A stretch of DNA of 47,460 nucleotides from an uncultured Oscillospiraceae bacterium (lineage in GTDB: Bacteria > Bacillota > Clostridia > Oscillospirales > Ruminococcaceae): the NCBI GenBank assembly GCA_910584715.1, contig CAJUAN010000018.1, positions 1 through 47,460 of the forward strand, in the 5' to 3' direction. Each line of letters begins with the position of its first letter. Position 1 is the first letter of the stretch. The notes beneath the pieces were generated by a model that was not told the DNA's origin, ran no database searches, and saw nothing but the letters and a program-made list of their open reading frames with translations. Positions 30,563 to 39,007 of the stretch are shown here, one piece after another. A program made the position numbers and the translations under genes.

Positions 30563-31178
30563 GGGCGTCCGCGGACGCATCGGGTATCATGTCCATAAAT
30601 CCGCATATAACACTGAATCCTATTCCCCAACCAACTGCGAGGACAGCCATTAAAACGTTGTTTTTTATAATGAACGGCAGCATAAGCAATGCTTCCGAAA
30701 TTACCGCCAAAAGTGTGAACAGACCGGAAACGCCGTGATAGACTGCGAATCCATGTGCCTCTGCAACAAGAGAAATAACGTGTCCCAGTATGACCGCCAA
30801 CACATTTGCGGCAGCTGCCTCTTCCCATAATATCAATTTGAAATTAAATACGTCTTTCGCTTTAAAAGGCAGATTGCATAAAAAATTCGATGTCATTGAG
30901 GTTCCGCGGTATGTTTCTTTAAAAGCCTTATCATTCAATCCGCGGTCAATACCGGTTGCTATTAAGCATACAAGGAACGGTAAAAAGGTAAGCATTGATA
31001 CAATCGGAACGACCATAAACATTTTGTTGTCTACCATGCCGATAACAAGAACGCCTATGATAATTGCAGCCTGTAATATTGCTGTTATAAGTATGCCGTT
31101 AAATGCTTTTCCTGCTTTGCAGTATAAATATATTACTGACTGAAGCTTTTTCGCCCGCTTTCTTTCGGCAATTGTCAT
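30432..31178 (-). CDS. ABC transporter permease, tandem paralogue 2
   Basis: 248 aa with six membrane helices. It opens M-T-I-A-E-R-K-R-A-K-K-L-Q and contains F-L-C-N-L-P-F-K-A-K-D-V-F-N, the motif of ABC-2 permeases. It is a paralogue of the upstream gene (31196-31942): overall similarity is moderate, but the last 43 residues are identical. Start chosen at ATG 31178 because the longer frame to 31592 runs antiparallel to nothing useful and simply overlaps the first permease out of frame. A G-rich ribosome site precedes it. The two probably form a heterodimeric membrane channel. Confidence 0.85.
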   Translation of the reverse strand: MTIAERKRAKKLQSVIYLYCKAGKAFNGILITAILQAAIIIGVLVIGMVDNKMFMVVPIVSMLTFLPFLVCLIATGIDRGLNDKAFKETYRGTSMTSNFLCNLPFKAKDVFNFKLILWEEAAAANVLAVILGHVISLVAEAHGFAVYHGVSGLFTLLAVISEALLMLPFIIKNNVLMAVLAVGWGIGFSVICGFMDMIPDASADALAPLKIFSGISGILIYCAATLFIAFLGEMYIKHRKNVSWRLSK

Positions 31179-31195
31179 TTTGGCATCCCCCCTTT

Positions 31196-31942
31196 CTATT
31201 TTGACAGCCGCCAGGATACGTTTTTCCTGTGCTTTATGTACATCTCGCCCAAAAAGGCAATAAACAGAGTCGCCGCGCAGTAGATGAGTATGCCGCTTAT
31301 TCCCGAAAATATTTTCAGCGGAGCAAACGTGTTTACGGACATATCCTCTATTTCGTCCATAAGCCCGCACATCATCGCAAAGCCCAATCCGATAAGCATT
31401 CCTGCCATGACCGATATAACGTTGTTTTTGAAAATATATGGCGTCATAAGCAGTATTTCCGCTATAAACGCCAGCAGCGTAAACAGTCCCGAAACGCCGT
31501 GATAGATCGAGAAGCCTTGCGCCTCTGCGATAAGTGCGGCAATGTGTCCGACCGTTACCATAAGCACGTTTACGGCGGCGGATTTTTCCCACAGGCTGAA
31601 CTTTAAATTAGCCATATCGCGGGCTTTAAAGGGCGTACAGCACAAAAACGTCAGCGGAGTTGAGGAGGAATGATATGCCTGCCGGAAGACCCTTTCGTTT
31701 GCGGTATTGTCAATGCCCATTGTTACCATTCCCGCGAAAAACGGCAGGATACCGAACATGGACATACAGGGGGACATGATGAAAAGCTGGTCGTCCGCTC
31801 TGCCGGCGAATATTATTATCGTGAGTATTATGAGCTGAACTGCCGACGATCCGGTCAGCGCCAGCCACAGTCTGCACCCTCTGCTGTACAAATAGGTCAC
31901 GTCCTGAAGCTTTTTCGCCCGCCTTCTTTCGGTCATCGTCAT
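31196..31942 (-). CDS. ABC transporter permease, tandem paralogue 1
   Basis: 248 aa, six membrane helices, opening M-T-M-T-E-R-R-R-A-K-K-L-Q and carrying F-L-C-C-T-P-F-K-A-R-D-M-A-N. It is the first permease after the ATPase, whose stop it overlaps by four bases (ATGA). AAAGGAG precedes ATG 31942. Its C-terminal 43 residues are identical to those of the downstream paralogue, which points to recent gene conversion. The unit GntR-ATPase-permease resembles YtrA-type operons that respond to cell-wall-active agents in other Firmicutes. Confidence 0.85.
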   Translation of the reverse strand: MTMTERRRAKKLQDVTYLYSRGCRLWLALTGSSAVQLIILTIIIFAGRADDQLFIMSPCMSMFGILPFFAGMVTMGIDNTANERVFRQAYHSSSTPLTFLCCTPFKARDMANLKFSLWEKSAAVNVLMVTVGHIAALIAEAQGFSIYHGVSGLFTLLAFIAEILLMTPYIFKNNVISVMAGMLIGLGFAMMCGLMDEIEDMSVNTFAPLKIFSGISGILIYCAATLFIAFLGEMYIKHRKNVSWRLSK

Positions 31943-32808
31943 TTTGAGGACTCCTTTCTGTTCTGCCAAATGGAGAAGGTCAGCAGATTTTCAACGTTGG
32001 GATTTTTCACCGACACGCCCTCGAACATTGAAAGATTCTCCCGCAGTATCAGGGACTCGAAGCCGGTGTTCAGCTCCCTCAGACCGATACAAAAGCTCCT
32101 GTTTTTGTCGGTGAGTTTGTCGTTCGCGCCGCTGATAACGGCGTACCTGTCCTCCACAGCGTCTATGCTCATGGACTCCCGTATCCTGCCGTCGATGATG
32201 AGGGTGATAACGTCGGCTATTTTGTCCAGATCCCCGGTGATGTGGGTGGAGAAAAGCACGGAGCGTTTGCCGTCCGAAACGAAATCCCGCAGCAGGTCGA
32301 GTATCTCAATTCTCGCGACCGGGTCGAGACCCGCCGTAGGTTCATCCAGGATAAGCAGCTCGGGATTATGGGAAAGCGCGACCGCAAGCATTGCCTTAGT
32401 CTGCATACCCTTTGAAAGAGCGGACACCTTTTTCTTTTCGGGCAGCTCCCACTTTTTCAGGAAGTCCGCGAATTTGTCCGCGTCCCATTCGTCGTAAGCC
32501 GCGGCGCAGGCTTTGGCGGTGCGGGCGAGGGTAGTGCCGAAATAAAAAAAGCTCTCGTCGGAAACATAGCCTATTCTGTTTTTCACTGCTATCTCGTCGG
32601 CGATGTTGTCAAGACCGCACACCGTTATTGTCCCGCCGCTGCGGTCGCACATATTCATTATCAGGCGGATAATGGTGGTCTTGCCCGCGCCGTTCTGTCC
32701 GATAAGCCCCATGACCGTGCCAGGCTCTATCTCGAAGGACGCGCCGTCCAGGGTAAAATCCTTGTAGCTTTTCGTAAGACCGTCTATCTTTAAAATCATA
32801 TCGTTCAT
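31939..32808 (-). CDS. ABC transporter ATP-binding protein
   Basis: 289 aa. Walker A G-Q-N-G-A-G-K-T-T, a signature loop L-S-K-G-M (for the usual L-S-G-G-Q/M), Walker B L-L-I-L-D-E-P, D-loop and switch His in F-S-T-H-I are all present, so it should be active. The C-terminal 80 residues are an extension common in ABC-2 exporter ATPases. Its start overlaps the GntR stop (ATGA at 32808) and its stop overlaps the first permease. It powers the exporter made of the downstream permeases. Confidence 0.95.
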   Translation of the reverse strand: MNDMILKIDGLTKSYKDFTLDGASFEIEPGTVMGLIGQNGAGKTTIIRLIMNMCDRSGGTITVCGLDNIADEIAVKNRIGYVSDESFFYFGTTLARTAKACAAAYDEWDADKFADFLKKWELPEKKKVSALSKGMQTKAMLAVALSHNPELLILDEPTAGLDPVARIEILDLLRDFVSDGKRSVLFSTHITGDLDKIADVITLIIDGRIRESMSIDAVEDRYAVISGANDKLTDKNRSFCIGLRELNTGFESLILRENLSMFEGVSVKNPNVENLLTFSIWQNRKESSK

Positions 32809-33182
32809 TGCTGTTCCCTCCATATTTTTTTCAGTTCCTCCTCGGGGCGTTCTATCGGCACGCCCAGGCGTTTAAGCTCCTCCGCCTGCCTGATGAACTG
32901 CTCCATGACCTCTCCTATGTGTTTTTCCTGCAGCATACCTATATCCTCCGTTTTCACGAACGTGCCCTTTCCCGCGACGGTGTAGATGAGACCGTCCCGC
33001 TCCAGATCGGAGTACGCTCTTTTTGTGGTTATCATGCTTACGTTCAGGTCGGCGGCAAGCTGCCTCACGCTGGGCATCAGCTGGTGGGCTTTCAGCTCGC
33101 CGCTTAGAATGGCTTCCTTAATGCCGTCCTTGACCTGCTCGTACATAGGCTTGTCGCCCGCGGCATTAATAAAAAGATTCAC
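32805..33182 (-). CDS. GntR-family (YtrA-type) transcription regulator
   Basis: 125 aa. The winged HTH (about 10-75) contains Y-E-Q-V-K-D-G-I, G-E-L-K-A-H-Q-L-M-P-S-V-R-Q-L-A and Y-S-D-L-E-R-D-G-L-I, and the short helical C-terminus is that of the YtrA subfamily. Start chosen at GTG 33182 because AGGAGG lies 9 bases upstream; the longer frame runs into the operator. It most likely represses its own operon by binding the 17-bp inverted repeat at 33221-33260 and releases it in response to an antibiotic or peptide; the signal is unknown. Confidence 0.92.
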   Translation of the reverse strand: MNLFINAAGDKPMYEQVKDGIKEAILSGELKAHQLMPSVRQLAADLNVSMITTKRAYSDLERDGLIYTVAGKGTFVKTEDIGMLQEKHIGEVMEQFIRQAEELKRLGVPIERPEEELKKIWREQQ

Positions 33183-33220
33183 CCGGTCATTCCTCCTTTT
33201 TTGTCTTTGTTGTTGGGGTA

Positions 33221-33278
33221 CTGTATATACTGTGTATCTCCACATATACAGTATATACAGCTATACACGGTTTGTCAA
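33221..33278 (-). promoter_or_regulatory. Promoter and long operator of the GntR-ABC operon
   Basis: TTGACA (33278-33273), 17-base spacer, TATACT (33255-33250) on the - strand. A 17-bp inverted repeat (33221-33237 and 33244-33260) with one mismatch and a 6-base centre covers the -10 and start. It also contains TATACAGTATA, the same core as the RHH operators at 4879-4916. Confidence 0.85.
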
Positions 33279-33334
33279 CAGCTAATGAAAAATTTTTTTG
33301 GATTTGTACAAATGCACAAATTTCGCAAAATTTG

Positions 33335-33364
33335 TTGTGAATTCCTACAAAGATATGGTATAAT
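33335..33364 (+). promoter_or_regulatory. Promoter of the exported YcdB-like protein
   Basis: TTGTGA (33335-33340), 18-base spacer, TATAAT (33359-33364), about 100 bases before the start codon. Confidence 0.55.
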
Positions 33365-33464
33365 GAAAAAAACTGCCCCCGTGGATTGTATTCATTACAG
33401 AAGATTCGCCGCGGAACCGCGAGGCCGCGGAGAAATTGTTAAGGCTTTGAAAGGATATGATAAA

Positions 33465-35792
33465 ATGAAACATTCAAAAGCAGGAACACTAAAGGCGGCA
33501 GCCGCGGTAATGGCTGCAATGCTGACGGTCTCGGCGTGCGCACCGGAGGCTCTGGCATTAACTACCGCCGCGGATCCCGCTCAGACCGCTTCGGGAACAG
33601 CGACGGGCAAAAAGGAGGACGCGTCTATGAAAGCGGCTTTGACGACGGTCAAAAAGCGTATCGACATTCCCGAGGAGCTGTCGGAATTTACCTATGCCGA
33701 AAGCAAGGTGTACAGCAAAACGGGCTATAACTTCAACTGGACAACGCCAAATGGCGCAGAGGAATACAAGAGCATAAAAGTATCCATAATCGGCGGAGTT
33801 ATCACGGATTATGTACGGCGTGGCTTCGGAGACGACGACGGCTTTCAGAGCCGCGACCCAAAGCTTGCTAAGCTTTCTCAGCAGGAGGTCGTTGCCAAGG
33901 CAAAGGAAAGCTTTAAAAAGCTCAACCCCGATATTTACAGTGAATGTGAATTTGAATTGCGGCATCTCAGTCTCACGTCGTTGGAGGCGCGTATTGGAGT
34001 TTCCAGAAATGTAAACGGCATTAAAGTTGACGGCAACAGCGGAGTAATACACATAAATCAGAACACCGGCGAACTCGCCGATATGAACCTGACCTGGTGG
34101 GACGGCGCGAAATTCTCCGATCCCAAAACCGCCAAGACCGAAGCGGAAATACAGGAAGCCTTTAAGTCCCTCTGCACCCTCACGCCCTACTACCGCATTT
34201 CCCACAAGTGGGACGAGAAGTCCAAAAAATCCAAGCCCACGGTAAGGATAGTTTATTCTCCCGACTTTACCGACGAGATAGACGCCTATACCGGCAAGGC
34301 GTCAACCATTTGGGAGGACATGGAGAACGCGGGCGGCAGTCGTTACTACGGAGACGTTATGTACGCAAATCCCGCCACGGGAATAGGCTACGATGACGCT
34401 ACGGCTGATGCGGGGGTGGAAGCGCTCGACGAAGAAGACGACGTAGCTTTCAGCGAGGAAGAGCTTAAAAAACTTGATCAGAACGCAAAGCTCCTGAAAA
34501 CCGCCGATGTGACCGCACTGCTGAAAAAGGATAAGTTTGTCGCTCTTACGGATAACTATAAGCTGAAAAGCTACAATGTGTCCTCACAAAAGGACGACAA
34601 CGGCAAGGAAAGCTTTACCATGTACGTCAGCTACACGCTTGATACCGAAAAGCCCGCCGCAAAGGAATACTACAAATATATAAACGTTACCGTTGACGCG
34701 GAGAGCGGAAAGATACTGGGTCTTAACAAATACGGCGATACGTTTGAAACCGACGAGTTTGCCAAGCTTGACGTGAAAAATGCGAACGCCGTTGCCGAGG
34801 AGGCGGCAAAGACCTACGCAAAGGATATCATTTCCGTGTACAAAGCCGACAAGTCCAACTCGGAACCCGTCAAGCAGATAGGGACTACGGAGGTATGGGA
34901 CAACGAAACAAACCAAAAAACCGAGGAAAAGCTGTACGAAACGAGCAGAACCTTCGTCTTTAACCGGTTTGAAAACGGCATTCAGGTCACAAACAACGCC
35001 GTACGCGTTACCGTTGATATAAACGGCGTTGTTACGTGTTATGACACGAACCACACAGAAAACATAACGTTCCCCAAAGCGGATATTATCAGCACGGACG
35101 AAGCCTTTAAAAAGCTTTTCGAGCAGGAGAAATTCGAAAAGTACTACGACGGCTGGATAACCAAGGACGGCGAGTTCAAGACCTATCTTCTGTACGATAT
35201 GGGCAGCTTTACCCTTAACGCCAAGACAGGCAAAATATGCAATTGGGACGGAAGCGTAAGCGATACGGACATGGGCTACCACACCGACGCCGAGTACAGC
35301 GATATAAAGGATATCCCTCAGCGGGATGCTGTTCTTGAAATGCAGAAGTACGGCGTAACCCTCAGAACGGACGGCAAAAAGTTCCTGCCCAACGATCCCA
35401 TTTCCGAAGCCGAATTTGCAGAACTTCTGGGAGAGCTTTTCGGCGAGGCAATCGCGTTGGACGAAATAGATTACGCGGACGACGGTTCTCCCGAAGCCAA
35501 AGCCAAGGCGGAAGCTGAGAAAAAAGACAAAGCCGAGACTACCCGCCGCGAGGCAGCGGTAATGTTCGCCCAGATGTACGACCATAGCAATATCGCGGGT
35601 ATCAAGGGCATTTTCCGGTCGTTCTACAGCGACATAAAGAGCAGCGACGAAAACGCGGGACACATTGCTATAGCCTACGCAAAGGGCTTCTTCGGCAAGA
35701 CTCCCGACGGACAGTTCCACGGGGATAAGGTCATCACCCGCGCCGAAGCTATGCAGCTCGTTTACGATTATCTCAAGCTTCTTTCAAAATAA
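33465..35792 (+). CDS. Exported YcdB/YcdC-type protein with C-terminal SLH-like repeats
   Basis: 775 aa. An N-terminal signal (about 1-30) ends in V-S-A-C, a possible lipobox, with A-L-A close by as an alternative signal peptidase I site. Two PepSY/YcdB-type repeats follow (about 45-260 and 320-590; for example V-D-G-N-S-G-V-I-H-I-N-Q-N-T-G-E-L and V-T-V-D-A-E-S-G-K-I-L-G-L). The C-terminal 170 residues resemble S-layer homology repeats (I-T-R-A-E-A-M-Q-L-V-Y-D-Y near the end, R-R-E-A-A-V-M earlier). Start ATG 33465 fits GAAAGGAT. It is probably a cell-wall-bound protein that inhibits or modulates an extracellular protease; the function is inferred from domains. Confidence 0.85.
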   Translation: MKHSKAGTLKAAAAVMAAMLTVSACAPEALALTTAADPAQTASGTATGKKEDASMKAALTTVKKRIDIPEELSEFTYAESKVYSKTGYNFNWTTPNGAEEYKSIKVSIIGGVITDYVRRGFGDDDGFQSRDPKLAKLSQQEVVAKAKESFKKLNPDIYSECEFELRHLSLTSLEARIGVSRNVNGIKVDGNSGVIHINQNTGELADMNLTWWDGAKFSDPKTAKTEAEIQEAFKSLCTLTPYYRISHKWDEKSKKSKPTVRIVYSPDFTDEIDAYTGKASTIWEDMENAGGSRYYGDVMYANPATGIGYDDATADAGVEALDEEDDVAFSEEELKKLDQNAKLLKTADVTALLKKDKFVALTDNYKLKSYNVSSQKDDNGKESFTMYVSYTLDTEKPAAKEYYKYINVTVDAESGKILGLNKYGDTFETDEFAKLDVKNANAVAEEAAKTYAKDIISVYKADKSNSEPVKQIGTTEVWDNETNQKTEEKLYETSRTFVFNRFENGIQVTNNAVRVTVDINGVVTCYDTNHTENITFPKADIISTDEAFKKLFEQEKFEKYYDGWITKDGEFKTYLLYDMGSFTLNAKTGKICNWDGSVSDTDMGYHTDAEYSDIKDIPQRDAVLEMQKYGVTLRTDGKKFLPNDPISEAEFAELLGELFGEAIALDEIDYADDGSPEAKAKAEAEKKDKAETTRREAAVMFAQMYDHSNIAGIKGIFRSFYSDIKSSDENAGHIAIAYAKGFFGKTPDGQFHGDKVITRAEAMQLVYDYLKLLSK

Positions 35793-35817
35793 TTCTTTAT
35801 AATTTTCTCTCCAAAGA

Positions 35818-35861
35818 GCAGTCCCCCGGAAGCCGCTAAGCAGCGTTTTCCGAGGGACTGC
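35818..35861 (+). terminator. Hairpin after the YcdB-like gene
   Basis: GCAGTCCC-C-GGAA pairs with TTCC-GAGGGACTGC with a single mismatch. It is very stable but has no U-run, so it may protect the mRNA 3' end or block transcription together with the next hairpin. Confidence 0.55.
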
Positions 35862-35915
35862 CCGATTATCCGGGGGCTGACAGGCTTTTGAAAAGGGGGC
35901 TTTGGTATAAAAATA

Positions 35916-35948
35916 TGCCGGTACCTTTTGCGGGTACCGGCAATTTTT
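35916..35948. terminator. Bidirectional terminator between convergent genes
   Basis: TGCCGGTACC (35916-35925) pairs perfectly with GGTACCGGCA (35933-35942), followed by ATTTTTTAT on the + strand and TATTTTTAT on the - strand. It serves both the YcdB-like gene and the dehydratase-related gene that ends at 35948. Confidence 0.9.
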
Positions 35949-37174
35949 TATATTTCTTTCCGCGCGTTTGCAAGCATAAGCTTTATTCGGTTCTCCTGAT
36001 TGACCCGCGTGGCTCCCGGGTCGTAGTCAACCGCGACGATATTCGCCTGCGGGAAAGCCTCCTTTATCACGCGGGACATTCCCTTTGCCACAATGTGGTT
36101 AGGCAGACAACCGAACGGTTGTGTGCAGATTATATTCTCCACGCCTCCGTGGGCAAGAGCAGCCATTTCCGCGGGGATAAGCCAGCCCTCCCCCATTTTT
36201 ACCCCTTGGTGCATATACTTGTCAGCATAAGCGCGCAGGTCCTCGAAATCATGGGGAGGATCAAATTCCCCATGTTCTTTTACTATACGTATCATTTGTT
36301 TCTGCATACCGTAGATCAGCTTATAGGCAATGCCGAAAATTTTTGTGGTATTGGTGCTGAAATTATAAATTTTTCCATCGTTTACGGTGTTTACCGCGCA
36401 GTACAGACAGAAATCCAGAAACGCGGGAACGACAGGCTCGCAGCCCTCGGATATCAGAAAGTCCTCCAAATGATTGTTTGCGAGTGGGGAATATTTAACG
36501 TAAATCTCCCCCACGATACCCACGCGGACTTTCTTTTCCTTAGTACGCTTGATTTTAGAAAAGTCCGCAAGAATCTCGCGGTACAGCTTTTTCGTCCTGC
36601 GGTAGCCGCCATTGCGGAAAAGCTCCGCGATCTTATCCTGCCATTTTTCCAGGACGGCTTTGCTGTCCCCCTTGTTCAGCTCATAGGCTCGGCAAGTGTT
36701 GTAGAGGCTCATCAGCAGATCGCCGTACAGCACCGCGTAAAGCATTTGCAGGAACATACCCGCGGTTATCTTAAAACCGCTGTCCTTTTCAAGACCGCTG
36801 AAATTCAGGGACAGAACGGGTATCTGAGGGAACTCCTCGTCCAGAGCCTTTCGGAGCAGATGTATATAGTTTGAAGCGCGGCAGCCTCCTCCCGTCTGGG
36901 AGATGAGCAGCGCGACTTTGTTAACGTCGTATTTGCCGCTTTTCAAGGCGTCGATAAACTGTCCGATAACAAGCAGCGCAGGATAGCAGGTGTCGTTATG
37001 AACATGCTTCAAGCCCTCGTCAACAACGCTTCTGGTCGAAGTGGTGAGCAGCTCCATTTTGTAGCCGCTCGCACGGAAAATTTCCATAATAAGCCCGAAA
37101 TGTATAGGCAGCATATCGGGTATAAGAATGGTGTGGGTCTGTTTCATTTCGGGGGTAAATTTTGCATTGGACAA
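35948..37174 (-). CDS. 2-hydroxyacyl-CoA dehydratase-related protein (activase C-terminal part)
   Basis: 408 aa. The sequence (H-N-D-T-C-Y-P-A-L-L-V-I-G-Q-F-I, G-G-G-C-R-A-S-N-Y, Q-P-F-G-C-L-P-N-H-I) matches the C-terminal third of the roughly 1400-residue BcrA/HgdC-type activase-related proteins of Firmicutes. Several Cys (in T-C-Y-P, G-G-C-R, L-Y-C-A, F-G-C-L) could bind an iron-sulfur cluster. The other two thirds are encoded separately at 39008-41953, with four small genes between. Start TTG 37174 follows AAAGGAG. The two proteins probably work as one complex in ATP-driven electron transfer. Confidence 0.85.
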   Translation of the reverse strand: MSNAKFTPEMKQTHTILIPDMLPIHFGLIMEIFRASGYKMELLTTSTRSVVDEGLKHVHNDTCYPALLVIGQFIDALKSGKYDVNKVALLISQTGGGCRASNYIHLLRKALDEEFPQIPVLSLNFSGLEKDSGFKITAGMFLQMLYAVLYGDLLMSLYNTCRAYELNKGDSKAVLEKWQDKIAELFRNGGYRRTKKLYREILADFSKIKRTKEKKVRVGIVGEIYVKYSPLANNHLEDFLISEGCEPVVPAFLDFCLYCAVNTVNDGKIYNFSTNTTKIFGIAYKLIYGMQKQMIRIVKEHGEFDPPHDFEDLRAYADKYMHQGVKMGEGWLIPAEMAALAHGGVENIICTQPFGCLPNHIVAKGMSRVIKEAFPQANIVAVDYDPGATRVNQENRIKLMLANARKEI

Positions 37175-37238
37175 AGAAAAAGCACTCCTTTGCGGGAAAA
37201 AATAAATTTTAATTATTTAAAATTTGAAATTAACGTTA

Positions 37239-37406
37239 TTACCGGTCGTCATCTTCATCTCTTTCCCAATACTCATCTTCTTCTCGCTCCGATATATATT
37301 CGCTGTCGTCCCAATTATAAACATACGCTCCTTGAGTATAGCTGTAACCGTCTTCGTCTATATCTTCATATTGACCGGAATCATAATTATAACACCACTT
37401 TGACAT
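37239..37406 (-). CDS. Small acidic Tyr-rich protein, 55 aa
   Basis: A short gene with AGGAGAG 6 bases before ATG 37406 and stop TAA at 37239. The product is very acidic and rich in Tyr and Trp (M-S-K-W-C-Y-N-Y-D-S at the start, E-E-D-E-Y-W-E-R-D near the end). I do not recognise it. It follows the HEPN-like membrane protein gene at 37439 by about 30 bases, in the same direction. It may be its partner or a free small protein of unknown role. Confidence 0.6.
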   Translation of the reverse strand: MSKWCYNYDSGQYEDIDEDGYSYTQGAYVYNWDDSEYISEREEDEYWERDEDDDR

Positions 37407-37438
37407 ATGAATCTCTCCTATAATAACATAATTTCTTA

Positions 37439-37954
37439 TTAAACAACCATTGCTATTTTAATGAGTATTAGCACAATAATAAATACGACGAGTGCCGTAC
37501 ACACTCCGATAAACACTGCGACCACCCGATTTAGAAAATATCTTTTTTCCCTTTGCAAATAAGCGTTTCCGCTCATCCTATGCGGCGGTGCAATCTTTTT
37601 TGTGTACTCTCTCCGCGGTGGACAATTCAACCGCTCTCTATTGGCTGTCCTAAGCAATGCAAGTGGGTCTCGCCGCTCTAAAAGACTGCGGTGAAACTCT
37701 TCCAACCAAACCGCGTCATACTCATTACAATCTGTTGCATATGATTCATGAGCTATTTTATTCCGCAGCCAACGCACGCGTTTTAGCATACGATAATCAT
37801 TATCCCATGACGATATCAAAGAGCGTCCGTAGGAATAGTACCTCTCCATTTCCGTAATGTATTGGCTGACTCCGCTTTGGCTTGAAAAGCTGTCGCGGCA
37901 GATATTGTCTACTGCTTTATATTCCTCAAACAGTCTTTCTTCGGTTTCTAACAT
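37439..37954 (-). CDS. HEPN-like protein with C-terminal membrane anchor
   Basis: 171 aa. The N-terminal 110 residues are helical and contain V-R-W-L-R-N-K-I-A-H-E-S near 60-71, an R-N-x3-H motif as in HEPN and DUF6548-type proteins. A proline-rich basic linker and one membrane helix (about 144-166) follow. The enzyme activity is unknown: the motif suggests an RNase-like fold, but the spacing is also found in inactive members. A weak GGTGAG precedes ATG 37954. It lies in the cluster of small genes that separates the two dehydratase-related genes. Confidence 0.65.
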   Translation of the reverse strand: MLETEERLFEEYKAVDNICRDSFSSQSGVSQYITEMERYYSYGRSLISSWDNDYRMLKRVRWLRNKIAHESYATDCNEYDAVWLEEFHRSLLERRDPLALLRTANRERLNCPPRREYTKKIAPPHRMSGNAYLQREKRYFLNRVVAVFIGVCTALVVFIIVLILIKIAMVV

Positions 37955-37977
37955 TGTTGTCTCACCACTCTTAATTA

Positions 37978-38012
37978 TTTTAAATCAATCCTCAGCCATA
38001 GCAGCAACAAGG
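37978..38012 (-). repeat. Echo of the activase gene 3' end
   Basis: Matches 30 of 35 bases of 39001-39035, the last codons, stop and trailer of the activase gene. In the same frame this copy still reads L-V-A-A-M-A-E-D-stop (the real end is L-V-A-A-M-A-V-D-stop). The two copies flank the GNAT and DUF3788 genes. Confidence 0.75.
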
Positions 38013-38014
38013 CT

Positions 38015-38497
38015 TTATACACAAAATTCAAACGTGATCTGGTCGTCGTATTTTTCGTCGTGACCCTCGTCACGACTGATAACCGTACCGCCCATAGAAC
38101 GGTAAAATTCCTGCGCCGGATAATTATGCGAATTACAGTTGCAGGTAAATTTGTCAAACCCGTGCGTACCGCAATACTCTTTCAGCAGTGCAAACGCCTG
38201 CTTGCCGATACCATGCCGCTGATATTCTCGCCGCACGTAAAGGGACTGAATATAAACCGTTGCCCCGGTCAAAAAATAAAAATAACCTATCGGCTCGCCG
38301 CCGCTGACTATCAGATATACGCGGCAGGAATTGTCCCGAATACGCCGCAGGTCGCGCTGCCTGTGTTCCTCAAAGTCGTAATTGTCAATTCTTTCATCGG
38401 AGTATATGCCCCGATAGGTCGTACTCCATATCTCGCGGCGAAGCTCGGAAATGATTTTCGCCGCATCCTCGTCCGCTAAAATAAATTCGACTGACAT
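38015..38497 (-). CDS. GNAT-family N-acetyltransferase
   Basis: 160 aa. The acetyl-CoA binding block V-R-R-E-Y-Q-R-H-G-I-G-K-Q-A-F-A (about 91-106) and the preceding strand I-Q-S-L-Y-V are typical, as is the N-terminal W-S-T-T-Y-R-G-I-Y-S. GGGAGG precedes ATG 38497. The substrate is unknown. It is one of two genes lying between the repeats derived from the activase end, so it was probably inserted or duplicated into this operon. Confidence 0.9.
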   Translation of the reverse strand: MSVEFILADEDAAKIISELRREIWSTTYRGIYSDERIDNYDFEEHRQRDLRRIRDNSCRVYLIVSGGEPIGYFYFLTGATVYIQSLYVRREYQRHGIGKQAFALLKEYCGTHGFDKFTCNCNSHNYPAQEFYRSMGGTVISRDEGHDEKYDDQITFEFCV

Positions 38498-38545
38498 TTG
38501 ATTATTGTCCTCCCAAAGTTGAAAGCTGTATGATTTACAGTAATT

Positions 38546-38959
38546 TTACTTTCTGTTCGGCTTCCTTTTGATTTTCAGAAGTCCGATAAAATCATTAAAC
38601 AATGAAGTATCTGTAGGCTCAAACATTATCCATTTTCCATCATGGTAGGTTTGAGCTTCGTCGTATATTTTCTGAACTTCTTTGGAGTAATTTTCCCTGT
38701 CAGATTCAAATTTTAAACGTTCGGCTTTCCCGAAGACGATCATAAAACCCACGCAGTTTTCTCTTGCATATAACGCACACAGAGTTTTGCCGCCGCGGCG
38801 GTATTTGTACTCATATTCCCATGTTTTACCGCCTTTATCCCACAAATGATCCGTATCATATTTTTCATCAATTAAAGCGCATAACTTGTTCCATACATCA
38901 TATAGAGGTTTCCCAACCAAAGCTGTCATTTCTTCTTCGTTAGGTATCGTATCAAGCAT
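38546..38959 (-). CDS. DUF3788 family protein
   Basis: 137 aa. The segments W-N-K-L-C-A-L-I, T-W-E-Y-E-Y-K-Y-R-R-G-G-K-T-L-C-A-L-Y and D-G-K-W-I-M-F-E-P are characteristic of DUF3788, small cytoplasmic proteins of unknown function that often lie in variable gene islands. AGGAGG stands 6 bases before ATG 38959. It starts 48 bases after the activase stop. Confidence 0.8.
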   Translation of the reverse strand: MLDTIPNEEEMTALVGKPLYDVWNKLCALIDEKYDTDHLWDKGGKTWEYEYKYRRGGKTLCALYARENCVGFMIVFGKAERLKFESDRENYSKEVQKIYDEAQTYHDGKWIMFEPTDTSLFNDFIGLLKIKRKPNRK

Positions 38960-39007
38960 ATTAGTCCTCCTGTATAAATTCCGACTTATCGCCCTTAACT
39001 TTTTAAA

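Noticed and set aside
31179..31592. N-terminal extension of the second permease
   Set aside because: It overlaps the first permease gene in another frame, is Arg/Gly-rich and not membrane-like; ATG 31178 has the proper context and matches the paralogue's start.
34584..35720. 378-codon - strand frame opposite the YcdB-like gene
   Set aside because: Antisense shadow; the + strand protein has signal peptide and domain repeats that explain the open frame.
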